Of a DNA stretch of 35,519 nucleotides, positions 7,522-15,058 are shown in pieces (within the stretch, counting starts at the first letter, position 1; each line of letters starts with the position of its first letter). A program made the position numbers and the translations under genes. The DNA is from CAYJBP01 sp964368605 (GTDB lineage Bacteria > Bacillota > Dehalobacteriia > UBA4068), in the NCBI GenBank assembly GCA_964368605.1, contig CAYJBP010000011.1, positions 1-35,519 on the forward strand, in the 5' to 3' direction. Below the pieces are notes generated by a model that saw only the letters and a program-made list of their open reading frames with translations, had not been told where the DNA came from and searched no databases.

Positions 7522-10149
7522 CTACTCCAGTAATTTTTTGCGCCATTCGGCAATTAAAGTTAGCGCTTTAATTGGGGTTAAAGAATCACAATCCACGCTT
7601 AAAATTTGCTCTAAAACATCCTGCTGGGCAGGGTTCTCCTCTACCCCTAAATAATCGGCAAAACTAATCTGCTGATCGGAGGCAATTTTGGCTTGCAGGC
7701 GCTTTTCATGCTCTAATTCGCCTAGTATTTGACGGGCTCTAAATAATAAAGACCCCGGTAAACCGGCCAATGCAGCCACATGAATACCATAACTTTTATC
7801 GGCGCCGCCTTCAACTATATTATATAAAAAGATGATTTTGCCCTGTTTTTCGCGCACATCTACCGAATAGTTTTTAATTAAAGGAAAATTATCGGCCAGG
7901 GATGTTAATTCATGATAATGGGTAGCAAACAATGTTTTAGCAGCTACCTTAGGCTGAATTAAATGCTCGGCCACCGCCCAGGCTATGCTTAAGCCATCAA
8001 AAGTGCTGGTGCCGCGGCCAATTTCGTCTAAGATAACCAGGCTATCTTTAGTTGCATGCCGCAAAATATTGGATGTTTCGGCCATTTCTACCATAAAGGT
8101 ACTTTGGCCGGAAGCCAAATCATCACTAGCCCCTACCCTGGTAAATATGCGATCTACATGGCCAATTACAGCCTGCGAAGCCGGCACAAAGCTGCCGATT
8201 CTGGCCAAGATTACTATTAAAGCAGCTTGTCGCATATAGGTGGATTTACCGGCCATATTTGGCCCGGTAATCAAGATTAATTGTTGGCTATCATTATCCA
8301 AAAGCAAATCATTGGCCATATAATTTTCGGCACCGATAATATTCTCTACCACCGGATGACGGCCTTCGATAATCTCGATTTTGGCCTGATCATTCACCAC
8401 CGGCTTACAATAATTATAATCGGTTGCCGTCTTGGCCAAGCCTTGCAAAACGTCTAAATAAGCTAATATTTCGGCACTATATTTAATCCTGGGTGCACAT
8501 ATAGCCACATTTTCCCTAAGCTTGCAAAAAATTTCATATTCCAAGGCAATTAATTTTTCCTTGGCGGTTAAGATTTTTTCCTCTTCTATTTTTAAAGTTT
8601 CGGTAATATAACGTTCGCCACCGGCTATGGTTTGCTTGCGAATATAATGATTAGGAACCAAATCCAGCTGCGATTTCGAAACCTCGATATAATAACCGAA
8701 TACCTTATTAAAGCCAATTTTTAAATTGCGAATACCGGTTTTTTCTTTTTCGGAAGCCTCTAATTGCAAAAGCCTTTGACGACTGTTTTGTGCGATATCA
8801 CGCAGCTCGTCAACCTGGGCATCATAGCCGCTTTTTAGCAAATTACCCTCTTTAACGCCAACCGGCAAATCCTCATCGCTTAAAATATCATCAATTTGCT
8901 GATAAATATCTTCCAGCAAATCTAATTCATCTAATAAAAAACGCAAATAATGGCATTGATATTGCGCCAAATGACGAAAAATATCCGGCAAAAGTTTAAG
9001 CGAGGCCTTTAAGGCCGCCATATCTTTAGGCGCAGGGTTGCCATGGCAAATCCTGGCCAAAAGACGGGGAATATCATACACTTGCTTTAAACTTTCCCGT
9101 AAGTCGGCCGTAACTAAAGGGATATCCAACATTTCGTCAATTGCGTCCAAACGCATATTTACATGCGATGATTGCTGCAAAGGCTTTTCCAGCCAGGCAC
9201 TTAAAGTACGGCTGCCCATAGCAGTTACCGTATTATCGATAACCTGTAATAATGTACCGTGTTTTTTGCCATTACGCAAAGAATTTGTTAATTCTAAATT
9301 GCGGCGACTAACCGCATCTATGTATAAAAATTCACTAATATTATAATAACAAATACTATCGATATGATTTAAGGCTCGCTTTTGGGTATGATTAAGAAAA
9401 TGAAGAATATAGGCCGCTGCCAAATAGGCTTCCTTATGTTCATCATAACCAAGGGCTACCCCACTGGCCAGCTTAAATTGAATTTGCAATAATTCTCGAA
9501 CATTCTTTTTGATAAATTGCTGATCATAAACAGGGCTAATCATACCCTGCCAATGCTCTTTAACACGTAATTTAAAAAATTCCTCGTCGATTAATTCGGC
9601 CGGTAAAATTAATTCGGCCGGATTAATTCGAAATATTTCATCGGCCAGCTTATGCCAGCTATCCGGCTCGGCAATCTCGGTAGCCATAAATTCGCCGCTG
9701 GAAATATCAATATAAGCCAGGCCAAAGCTGCGCCCACCATCGGCGGCCTGCTTTAGGCTAATTGCCGCCAAATAATTGGCCGTTTTTTCCTCCAGCATAT
9801 TTTCTTCTACTAAGGTGCCCGGGGTAATAATTCGAACCACACCACGCTTAACCAGGCCTTTGGTTTTCTTAGCATCCTCTAATTGTTCGCAAATTGCTAA
9901 CTTATAGCCTTTTTCGGTAAGCTTGGCTGCATAATTATCTACGGCTTTAGCAGGCACTCCGCACATCGGCACTTTATTGCCGCCACCACTATCCCGAGAA
10001 GTTAACTGCAATGATAGCTCCTTAGTTATCAAAAGAGCATCATCCATAAACATCTCATAAAAATCACCCAAGCGAAAAAAGAGCAAACAATCGCTGTATT
10101 GCTCTTTTAGGTCTTGATATTGTTGCATCATTGGTGATATAATAGACAA
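7522..10149 (-). CDS. mutS: DNA mismatch repair protein MutS
   Basis: This mismatch-recognition ATPase has about 875 residues. The N-terminal GDFYEMF motif carries the Phe and Glu that contact the mispair. The clamp and core follow, then the ABC-type ATPase with Walker A GPNMAGKST (about residue 625), the STFMVEM signature region, the Walker B segment DEIGRGTSTFDG (about 710) and FATHYHEL. I prefer the TTG start at 10149 because GGGAGG lies six bases upstream. An ATG at 10131 lacks a good site at normal distance but would also give a conventional MutS N terminus (MMQQYQDLKEQY). It is followed at once by mutL. Confidence 0.95.
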   Translation of the reverse strand: MSIISPMMQQYQDLKEQYSDCLLFFRLGDFYEMFMDDALLITKELSLQLTSRDSGGGNKVPMCGVPAKAVDNYAAKLTEKGYKLAICEQLEDAKKTKGLVKRGVVRIITPGTLVEENMLEEKTANYLAAISLKQAADGGRSFGLAYIDISSGEFMATEIAEPDSWHKLADEIFRINPAELILPAELIDEEFFKLRVKEHWQGMISPVYDQQFIKKNVRELLQIQFKLASGVALGYDEHKEAYLAAAYILHFLNHTQKRALNHIDSICYYNISEFLYIDAVSRRNLELTNSLRNGKKHGTLLQVIDNTVTAMGSRTLSAWLEKPLQQSSHVNMRLDAIDEMLDIPLVTADLRESLKQVYDIPRLLARICHGNPAPKDMAALKASLKLLPDIFRHLAQYQCHYLRFLLDELDLLEDIYQQIDDILSDEDLPVGVKEGNLLKSGYDAQVDELRDIAQNSRQRLLQLEASEKEKTGIRNLKIGFNKVFGYYIEVSKSQLDLVPNHYIRKQTIAGGERYITETLKIEEEKILTAKEKLIALEYEIFCKLRENVAICAPRIKYSAEILAYLDVLQGLAKTATDYNYCKPVVNDQAKIEIIEGRHPVVENIIGAENYMANDLLLDNDSQQLILITGPNMAGKSTYMRQAALIVILARIGSFVPASQAVIGHVDRIFTRVGASDDLASGQSTFMVEMAETSNILRHATKDSLVILDEIGRGTSTFDGLSIAWAVAEHLIQPKVAAKTLFATHYHELTSLADNFPLIKNYSVDVREKQGKIIFLYNIVEGGADKSYGIHVAALAGLPGSLLFRARQILGELEHEKRLQAKIASDQQISFADYLGVEENPAQQDVLEQILSVDCDSLTPIKALTLIAEWRKKLLE

Positions 10150-10171
10150 AGCAAATCCTCCCAACTAAGTA

Positions 10172-10819
10172 TTACTGAGCTTTAAGCAAATTATTGATAT
10201 TAGTGGGTTGATAATCGCTGATAAAAATTGAATCGTCCTGAATAATAGCCACTTTTAGGGGAGTTTCTTTTAATTCTTCGGGCAAGGTTGCCACATGTTC
10301 GGCTATTCTAAGCTGGCGCGAAGCCAAAACATAGGCCACAATATAGGCATTTTTATCACCCTCGGCTCCGGCATGGAGCAGGCCTCGGCAAGTGCCCATT
10401 ACAATTATCGAGCCGCTGGCAATAATTTCGCCACCGGGGTTGATATCGCCCATAATCACGGCATTGCCACGAATATTTAGCTTTTGGCCACTGCGCACCC
10501 CACGCATAATCATTACCGTATCGCCACCATGCGCCTGATAGGTAGTGTCCTCACGCCGCTCTTCCTGCACATTATGCTTAAGTTGCTCGGTTTTTTGCAT
10601 ATGGTATTTATCCATAATCCGCTCAATAACCGCAATTTCTTCCGGGCTAAAAACATCGCTATCGGCGATGATATACTCGGCATTGATAAAAAAATCGCCG
10701 CTGGTTAGCAACTTTTCTTCCAAGGCTGCGCATAATTCGGCAAAGCTGGCCTCCAAATTATTAAATGTAAAAATCAAACCGGAATTAGAGCCTTTGATAT
10801 TAACCAGGCCTTTATTCAT
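10172..10819 (-). CDS. minC: Septum site-determining protein MinC
   Basis: This 215-residue inhibitor of FtsZ assembly normally acts at the cell poles with MinD. The N-terminal domain (about 1-95) contains the VNIKGSNSGLIF strand and LEEKL helix. The C-terminal beta-helix (about 115-190) shows the conserved MIMRGVRSGQ, GNAVIMGDINPGGEI, GSIIVMGTCRGLLHAGA and IVAYVLASRQLRIA repeats. ATG at 10819 has AAGGGG upstream; an in-frame ATG at 10843 has none. It lies 22 bases before mutS and seems to head that operon. No minD is in the window, so this minC is split from its usual partner, at least locally. Confidence 0.92.
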   Translation of the reverse strand: MNKGLVNIKGSNSGLIFTFNNLEASFAELCAALEEKLLTSGDFFINAEYIIADSDVFSPEEIAVIERIMDKYHMQKTEQLKHNVQEERREDTTYQAHGGDTVMIMRGVRSGQKLNIRGNAVIMGDINPGGEIIASGSIIVMGTCRGLLHAGAEGDKNAYIVAYVLASRQLRIAEHVATLPEELKETPLKVAIIQDDSIFISDYQPTNINNLLKAQ

Positions 10820-10907
10820 AATTATTATCCCCTTTTTCGGCATTATTTTTGCTAAACTATATTTTTCGGCAAAAGTGTAAAAATTTCCTGCAATTAAGGA
10901 GTCTAAT

Positions 10908-11633
10908 ATGCGATATGGATTTGATGAATTATTTAAACGCTTTAAAAAAGCAATAAGCAGCTATGATTTATTAAATGATGAACAACCACTGATGATTGGT
11001 TTATCGGGCGGCAAAGATAGTTTGGCCTTGGCCTACTGCCTGCATAAATTTTTGCGAATTTCCAAATATAAATACCCTTTGGCAGCCGGGCATATTAGCC
11101 TGGGCTTTGCCGACGATGATTTAACTAATATGCAAAATTTTTGTGCAGATTTGAATATACCATTTTTCTATCAAAAAACCCAAATCGGCGAGATTATTTT
11201 TGATATTCGTAATGAGAGTAATCCCTGCTCTTTATGTGCAAAAATGCGAAGAGGTGCTTTAAACACTTTAGCTAAAGATAATGGTTATTCTAAAATTGCC
11301 CTTGGTCATCATCAAGACGATGTGGTCGAAACTTTGATGCTTAACTTATTTTTTGAAGGTCGTGCCGGCGCTTTTAATCCTTCTACCTATTTAGATAGAA
11401 TGGATTTAACGGTAATTCGCCCCTTTATTTATGTGCCGGAAGATTTGATTAGCTATGTGGCGCGTAAAGAAAATTTGCCGATTACCCAAAGCAATTGCCC
11501 CCATAATTGCCTGGGTAAAAGGCAGGAGATTAAAGCCCTGCTTAAAGGCATGGAAAAAATTGCCCCATATGGTAAAGATCGGGTGGTAAGTGCTTTAGAA
11601 CGCCTGCATAAAGGCAAATGGGATGGCTTTTAA
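10908..11633 (+). CDS. TtcA-like PP-loop tRNA thiolation enzyme
   Basis: This 241-residue ATP pyrophosphatase of the PP-loop superfamily has ATP-binding motif GLSGGKDSLALAY near residue 30. The segment NPCSLCAKMRRGAL carries the CxxC pair, ALGHHQDDVVETLMLNLFF is the TtcA/TilS-family motif, and a further cysteine pair sits in SNCPHNC. TtcA makes 2-thiocytidine-32 in tRNA using a [4Fe-4S] cluster held by such cysteines. The protein is shorter than E. coli TtcA (about 310), as in many Bacillota homologues. The true substrate could differ, so I leave the symbol blank. Translation starts at ATG with AAGGAG upstream. It is divergent from minC. Confidence 0.85.
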   Translation: MRYGFDELFKRFKKAISSYDLLNDEQPLMIGLSGGKDSLALAYCLHKFLRISKYKYPLAAGHISLGFADDDLTNMQNFCADLNIPFFYQKTQIGEIIFDIRNESNPCSLCAKMRRGALNTLAKDNGYSKIALGHHQDDVVETLMLNLFFEGRAGAFNPSTYLDRMDLTVIRPFIYVPEDLISYVARKENLPITQSNCPHNCLGKRQEIKALLKGMEKIAPYGKDRVVSALERLHKGKWDGF

Positions 11634-11691
11634 CTTGTAACTTATAGCATCTTTTTTATGCGAATATTTGATGTGATAAATAGGAGGATTT

Positions 11692-12183
11692 ATGTTTAAA
11701 ATTAATGATGCTGCAAACAGCGAGCAAAACTATCAATATTTACTGGCTGCTATTGATGATTTACTGGCTAGCGAAACCAATATTATTGCTAATTTGGCCA
11801 ATATTACGGCCTTTATTAATGGCTATTTAGATGATTTTAATTGGGTAGGTTTTTATTTACTGGAAGATAAAACTCTGGTATTGGGGCCTTTTCAGGGTGG
11901 GCCTGCCTGCATTCGTATTCCGCTTGATAAAGGGGTTTGCGGGGCTGCCGCCAGCCAAAGGCGTAATATTTGTGTTAATGATGTTAATCAATTTCCCGGC
12001 CATATTGCTTGCGACAGCGCCTCTAAATCGGAAATGGTTTTGCCGATTTATCAACATGATAAAATATACGGCGTTTTGGATATAGATAGCCCCATCTTAA
12101 ATCGATTTGATGCCGATGATCAAAGATATTTAGCCGAAATTGCTACTAAAATTTCGCAATTTTTAAGCCAAAATCAAATTTGA
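11692..12183 (+). CDS. msrC: Free methionine-(R)-sulfoxide reductase (GAF domain)
   Basis: This is a 163-residue single GAF domain. It carries the family signature in order: NWVGFYLLED, ACIRIPLDKGVCGAAA, NVNDVNQFPGHIACD-like segment (VNDVNQFPGHIACD) and SEMVLPI. The three cysteines expected for catalysis and recycling are present (ACIRI, GVCG, IACD). The enzyme reduces free methionine-R-sulfoxide in the cytosol and draws on thioredoxin. Translation starts at ATG with AGGAGG. The stop codon overlaps the ribosome site of the MFS gene, so the two are co-translated. Confidence 0.92.
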   Translation: MFKINDAANSEQNYQYLLAAIDDLLASETNIIANLANITAFINGYLDDFNWVGFYLLEDKTLVLGPFQGGPACIRIPLDKGVCGAAASQRRNICVNDVNQFPGHIACDSASKSEMVLPIYQHDKIYGVLDIDSPILNRFDADDQRYLAEIATKISQFLSQNQI

Positions 12184-12190
12184 GGTTAAA

Positions 12191-13240
12191 ATGATAACTA
12201 GCAAACCCCGTAATTCTTTGATTGCCTATAGTATTAGTCATTTTATTGTTGACTTTTGCTGCTTTTACTTCCTTTTAGGATTAGTTAGGCCGCAAATGCC
12301 CGATATCGAAACTTATGCAATTGCGCTTTTAAGTTATAATATAGTAGCCTTTGGCGTGCAAGCCTTGGTGGGAATTTTTTATGATCGCTATCCTCGTCTG
12401 CCGATGGGCTTAATTGGCGTACTTTTAGTAGGCTTGGCCTTATTGCCTTTGCCCTCAATTTGGTTGCGCTTAATTATTATTGGTCTGGGCAATGCTGCTT
12501 TTCATATTGGTGGTGGCGTAGATAGCCTGGTGCTGGCCAAAGGCATGACTCGTAGCGGCATTTTTGTTTCTACCGGTGCTATTGGTGTGCTTTTGGGCAC
12601 TATGGCCGGGCAGGCCGCAATAAGTAGCGGCTATGTTTGGGTTCTTTTGGCTTTAGCTATTGTTTTATTGCTTTTTAATACTTTGGGCTTTACCAAAACC
12701 ACTTGGCCACCACAAGCAATATTCAAATGTAATCCGCAGCTAGGCGTATATATGATTTTGCTTTTGGCCTGCTTATCCATTGTCATTCGCTCTTTTAGCG
12801 GCGTATTAATTCCTAAACCTTGGGTTAATGATGCGGCTTTTTTAACATTTATGCCGGCTATAGCCTCGGCCTTGGGTAAGGCTTTAGGCGGCATTGGCGC
12901 CGATAAATTCGGCCCCCGCTTAGTAGGTAGTGCATCTTTGGTTTTAGCTGCTCTTTTATTTGCCTTTGCCAGTCAATATGCCTTAACAGGTATTTTGGGA
13001 ATTTTCTTTTTTAATATTTGTATGCCCATAACCTTATGCACAATTTATGCAGCGCTGCCCACCGCCCCCGGCCTTAGTTTTGGTCTTACCACTTTAGCTT
13101 TATTAATCGGCAATATGCCTTTATTTTATATGGTTATTCCAGCCAATATCGGCCTTTACCTTGTTGTTATCACTAGCCTAATTTCGGCTGTATGCATTTA
13201 TTTAACGGCTGCTAAAAGGCCAAGCCCACTTGACAATTAG
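12191..13240 (+). CDS. MFS-type membrane transporter, unknown substrate
   Basis: This 349-residue integral membrane protein has about ten to twelve hydrophobic helices and is slightly short for the major facilitator superfamily. Features include the loop FYDRYPRLPMG after helix 2, where MFS motif A sits, GNAAFHIGGG in helix 4 and GADKFGPRLVG as the second-half counterpart of motif A. The substrate cannot be read from the sequence. It starts seven bases after msrC with GAGGT as ribosome site, so the pair forms an operon. Its last codons contain the promoter of the next operon. Confidence 0.8.
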   Translation: MITSKPRNSLIAYSISHFIVDFCCFYFLLGLVRPQMPDIETYAIALLSYNIVAFGVQALVGIFYDRYPRLPMGLIGVLLVGLALLPLPSIWLRLIIIGLGNAAFHIGGGVDSLVLAKGMTRSGIFVSTGAIGVLLGTMAGQAAISSGYVWVLLALAIVLLLFNTLGFTKTTWPPQAIFKCNPQLGVYMILLLACLSIVIRSFSGVLIPKPWVNDAAFLTFMPAIASALGKALGGIGADKFGPRLVGSASLVLAALLFAFASQYALTGILGIFFFNICMPITLCTIYAALPTAPGLSFGLTTLALLIGNMPLFYMVIPANIGLYLVVITSLISAVCIYLTAAKRPSPLDN

Positions 13241-13258
13241 GTTTATCTTGTTTATAAT
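13230..13258 (+). promoter_or_regulatory. Perfect sigma-A promoter for the small membrane-protein operon
   Basis: TTGACA (13230-13235), a 17-bp spacer and TATAAT (13253-13258) match consensus exactly. The -35 box lies in the last codons of the MFS gene and the spacer covers its stop. The predicted start is near 13265, giving a 5' leader of about 20 nt before ATG at 13287. Confidence 0.85.
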
Positions 13259-13286
13259 ATGATTAATTTAAAAAGGGGGACTAATT

Positions 13287-13460
13287 ATGAACTTTCTATT
13301 TAATTTAGCCGATGTGGCGATTGAGCCTGAAGATGTATTAACTGTTAGCACCAATGATGCCATGTTTTTTATCTTTATGATTTTTGCAATTATTATTTTA
13401 GCAATTGGTACCATGACATTTTTTATTATCCGCAAAGTGCGTAAAAGAAATCAAAAATAG
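13287..13460 (+). CDS. Small single-helix membrane protein (57 aa)
   Basis: This is a 57-codon ORF after a strong ribosome site (AAAAAGGGGGA, six bases from ATG). The N-terminal half is acidic and polar (AIEPEDVLTVSTND). One transmembrane helix spans about residues 26-49, ending TFFIIRKVRKRNQK. The basic tail predicts N-out/C-in. I do not recognise a family. It is the first gene of a four-gene set of membrane proteins under a consensus promoter, which argues that it is real despite its size. Confidence 0.7.
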   Translation: MNFLFNLADVAIEPEDVLTVSTNDAMFFIFMIFAIIILAIGTMTFFIIRKVRKRNQK

Positions 13461-13467
13461 GGGTTTT

Positions 13468-13635
13468 ATGAAAAAATTATACCGTAATATAAAACATATA
13501 TTTAGCAACACTTTTTTTGATGCAGCCTCGCCTGTTTTATTTTTAGTCCTTTTAGGCGTACCACTGCTTTTAGTTATTGCTGTAATCATAATTGTGGTTT
13601 TGGTTATTCGAGAAATACGTAAAAATAAGGCTTAA
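13468..13635 (+). CDS. Small single-helix membrane protein (55 aa)
   Basis: This 55-codon ORF starts eight bases after the previous stop, with GGGG overlapping that stop as its ribosome site. A basic N terminus (MKKLYRNIKH) leads to one long hydrophobic helix, about residues 22-47, then IREIRKNKA. Its plan is like the first protein's (single helix, basic C-tail) but I see no clear sequence identity. Function is unknown. Confidence 0.7.
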   Translation: MKKLYRNIKHIFSNTFFDAASPVLFLVLLGVPLLLVIAVIIIVVLVIREIRKNKA

Positions 13636-13644
13636 GGAATTATC

Positions 13645-13821
13645 ATGAATTTATTATCTATTTTAGCAAGTGTAAATGGTCAGCCGGTAAGCCTATTGCT
13701 GGGGAAATCCCTGCTATTTTTTGTCGGCCTTTGCGTGCTGATCTTTTTTGGCTTTAAAGCCTCTGCCGATATCGAGCGCAAAAAACGCAATACCGCCAAT
13801 GCCGAAAATAAAAAAGCATGA
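13645..13821 (+). CDS. Small single-helix membrane protein (58 aa)
   Basis: This 58-codon ORF has AAGGA six bases before ATG. A hydrophobic helix at about residues 16-38 (SLLLGKSLLFFVGLCVLIFF) is followed by a charged tail (ADIERKKRN..ENKK). Its stop overlaps the next start as ATGA, so the two are translationally coupled. No family is recognised. Confidence 0.7.
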   Translation: MNLLSILASVNGQPVSLLLGKSLLFFVGLCVLIFFGFKASADIERKKRNTANAENKKA

Positions 13822-14150
13822 TTTATCTGCTTTTTTTTAAAGCTTTGGCTTTAACTTTAATAATAGAGCTGAGCTTGATTGGCCTAATTACCAGGAAGCG
13901 GCATTTTTTGTATCCCTGCTTTTTGGTTAACTTACTTACCAATCCCCTGCTTAATCTGCTGCTTTTTTTATTAATTCCTGCTTTGGGCATAAACTATTAT
14001 TATCCGCTTTTAATTATTTTAGAGCTGGCAGTAATTATTAGCGAAGGCCTGCTTTATGCCTATATGCTGGCTATTAGCAAGCGATTTGCCTGGGGTTTAT
14101 CTTTACTGCTTAATGCGGTATCTTATTGTTTGGGCTATTTTTTGTTTTGA
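13818..14150 (+). CDS. Polytopic membrane protein (110 aa), unknown function
   Basis: This 110-residue protein is almost entirely hydrophobic, with about four helices. Polar residues lie within helices: Glu17, the motif NLLTNPLLN (38-46), Glu69 and Glu76. Such in-membrane Asn-Pro and Glu positions suggest a transport or assembly role, but no family is certain. Translation depends on coupling to the preceding gene through an ATGA overlap, and it has no ribosome site of its own. A strong terminator follows at 14166. Confidence 0.75.
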   Translation: MIYLLFFKALALTLIIELSLIGLITRKRHFLYPCFLVNLLTNPLLNLLLFLLIPALGINYYYPLLIILELAVIISEGLLYAYMLAISKRFAWGLSLLLNAVSYCLGYFLF

Positions 14151-14165
14151 AATTGATGATTTAAT

Positions 14166-14202
14166 AAAGGGCTGGCGCAATTTATTTGCGACAGCCCTTT
14201 TT
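14166..14202 (+). terminator. Intrinsic terminator of the small membrane-protein operon
   Basis: AAAGGGCTGGCGCAA (14166-14180) pairs with TTGCGACAGCCCTTT (14186-14200) with one mismatch, and TTTTT overlaps its end. The stem sequence GGGCTG-CGCAA is shared with the hairpin at 31810-31847. Confidence 0.85.
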
Positions 14203-14206
14203 AGAT

Positions 14207-14253
14207 TTAAGACCTTTCTTTTCTTTTAAGGAAAGAAAAGAAACAAAAGAAAC
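14207..14253 (-). repeat. AT-rich hairpin element after gatD, copy G
   Basis: A perfect 12-bp inverted repeat, TTTCTTTTCTTT (14215-14226) and AAAGAAAAGAAA (14232-14243), lies just 3' of the gatD stop. Read on the minus strand it ends in GGTCTTAAATC, the trailing box of the other 3' elements. It probably helps end murT-gatD transcription. Confidence 0.6.
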
Positions 14254-14254
14254 C

Positions 14255-15037
14255 TTAGCCATTCATTTTTTGACGATTAAATTTTTTGATTAATTCTGCC
14301 GAATTAATTTCACAAACTATATCTTGATTTTCTAGGGTATGGCTTAGAGTTAATTGTTTGTTTTGCAGCATAATTTCTATTAATAGCTGGGCAAATAAAG
14401 GGTTTTTAACTAAGAATGGCCCCAAGGTATTAGTAAATATAATATTGTTTTGACAAGCACCTTCATCGGTTTCGCCGCAATTACCGCGACCATAAATAAT
14501 TTTACCCAAAGGGCGAGCATTACTGCCTAATTTGGTATCAATAATTTGAATTTGATTGCCTATAATCTCCAGCTTCTGGCCGGTAAAAAATATGCTGCCA
14601 TCCAGCTCGAACCAGATATCATCGCCATAAACCTTTTCGCGCTCCAGGCAAACCATATCTAATAGGCCTAAGCCTAAAAAATCTTCCTCATTGCCAAAAC
14701 GAGCAGTTTTTTTGGCAAATAAGCAGCCACTATTGCCGACAGTTAATATTGGCTTTTTTTCGGATAAATAGGCCTCTAAACCGGCAATTTGCTTGCTTAA
14801 GGCTTCGATTATTAAAGGTTGGCAGCGTATTTCACCGCTGCCAAAAAACAGTAAATCGGCCTGCGAAAAATGCACAATTTCATCCGGAGAATTAATCCTT
14901 TTAATCTCCATCTCCACACCCAGCATTTGGGCTATATGGAATAAAGCCATCATATTGCCCCTATCCCCATGCAAGTTAAGAATATCGGGATACATCCAAA
15001 ATATAGTTAATGAAGGAATTACTTTTTGTTCCATCAT
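14255..15037 (-). CDS. GatD-like glutamine amidotransferase subunit, catalytic residues lost
   Basis: This 260-residue class I amidotransferase-fold protein pairs with MurT. GatD normally frees ammonia from glutamine so that MurT can amidate D-Glu of lipid II. Family features are present: ILNLHGDRGN near residue 20, LLFFGSGEIRCQ at 63-73, GLGLLDM and YGRGN at 182-186. However, the nucleophile segment (CGGYQ in GatD proteins) reads GNSGC at 101-105, putting Gly where the catalytic Cys belongs. The LHGP histidine segment reads TLGP, with Leu205 for His. The protein is therefore probably inactive as a glutaminase, unless Cys105 acts in a rearranged site. The start is ATG with AAGGAG. It lies 21 bases after murT. 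Confidence 0.8.
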   Translation of the reverse strand: MMEQKVIPSLTIFWMYPDILNLHGDRGNMMALFHIAQMLGVEMEIKRINSPDEIVHFSQADLLFFGSGEIRCQPLIIEALSKQIAGLEAYLSEKKPILTVGNSGCLFAKKTARFGNEEDFLGLGLLDMVCLEREKVYGDDIWFELDGSIFFTGQKLEIIGNQIQIIDTKLGSNARPLGKIIYGRGNCGETDEGACQNNIIFTNTLGPFLVKNPLFAQLLIEIMLQNKQLTLSHTLENQDIVCEINSAELIKKFNRQKMNG

Positions 15038-15058
15038 AAAATTCTCCTTATAGATTGT

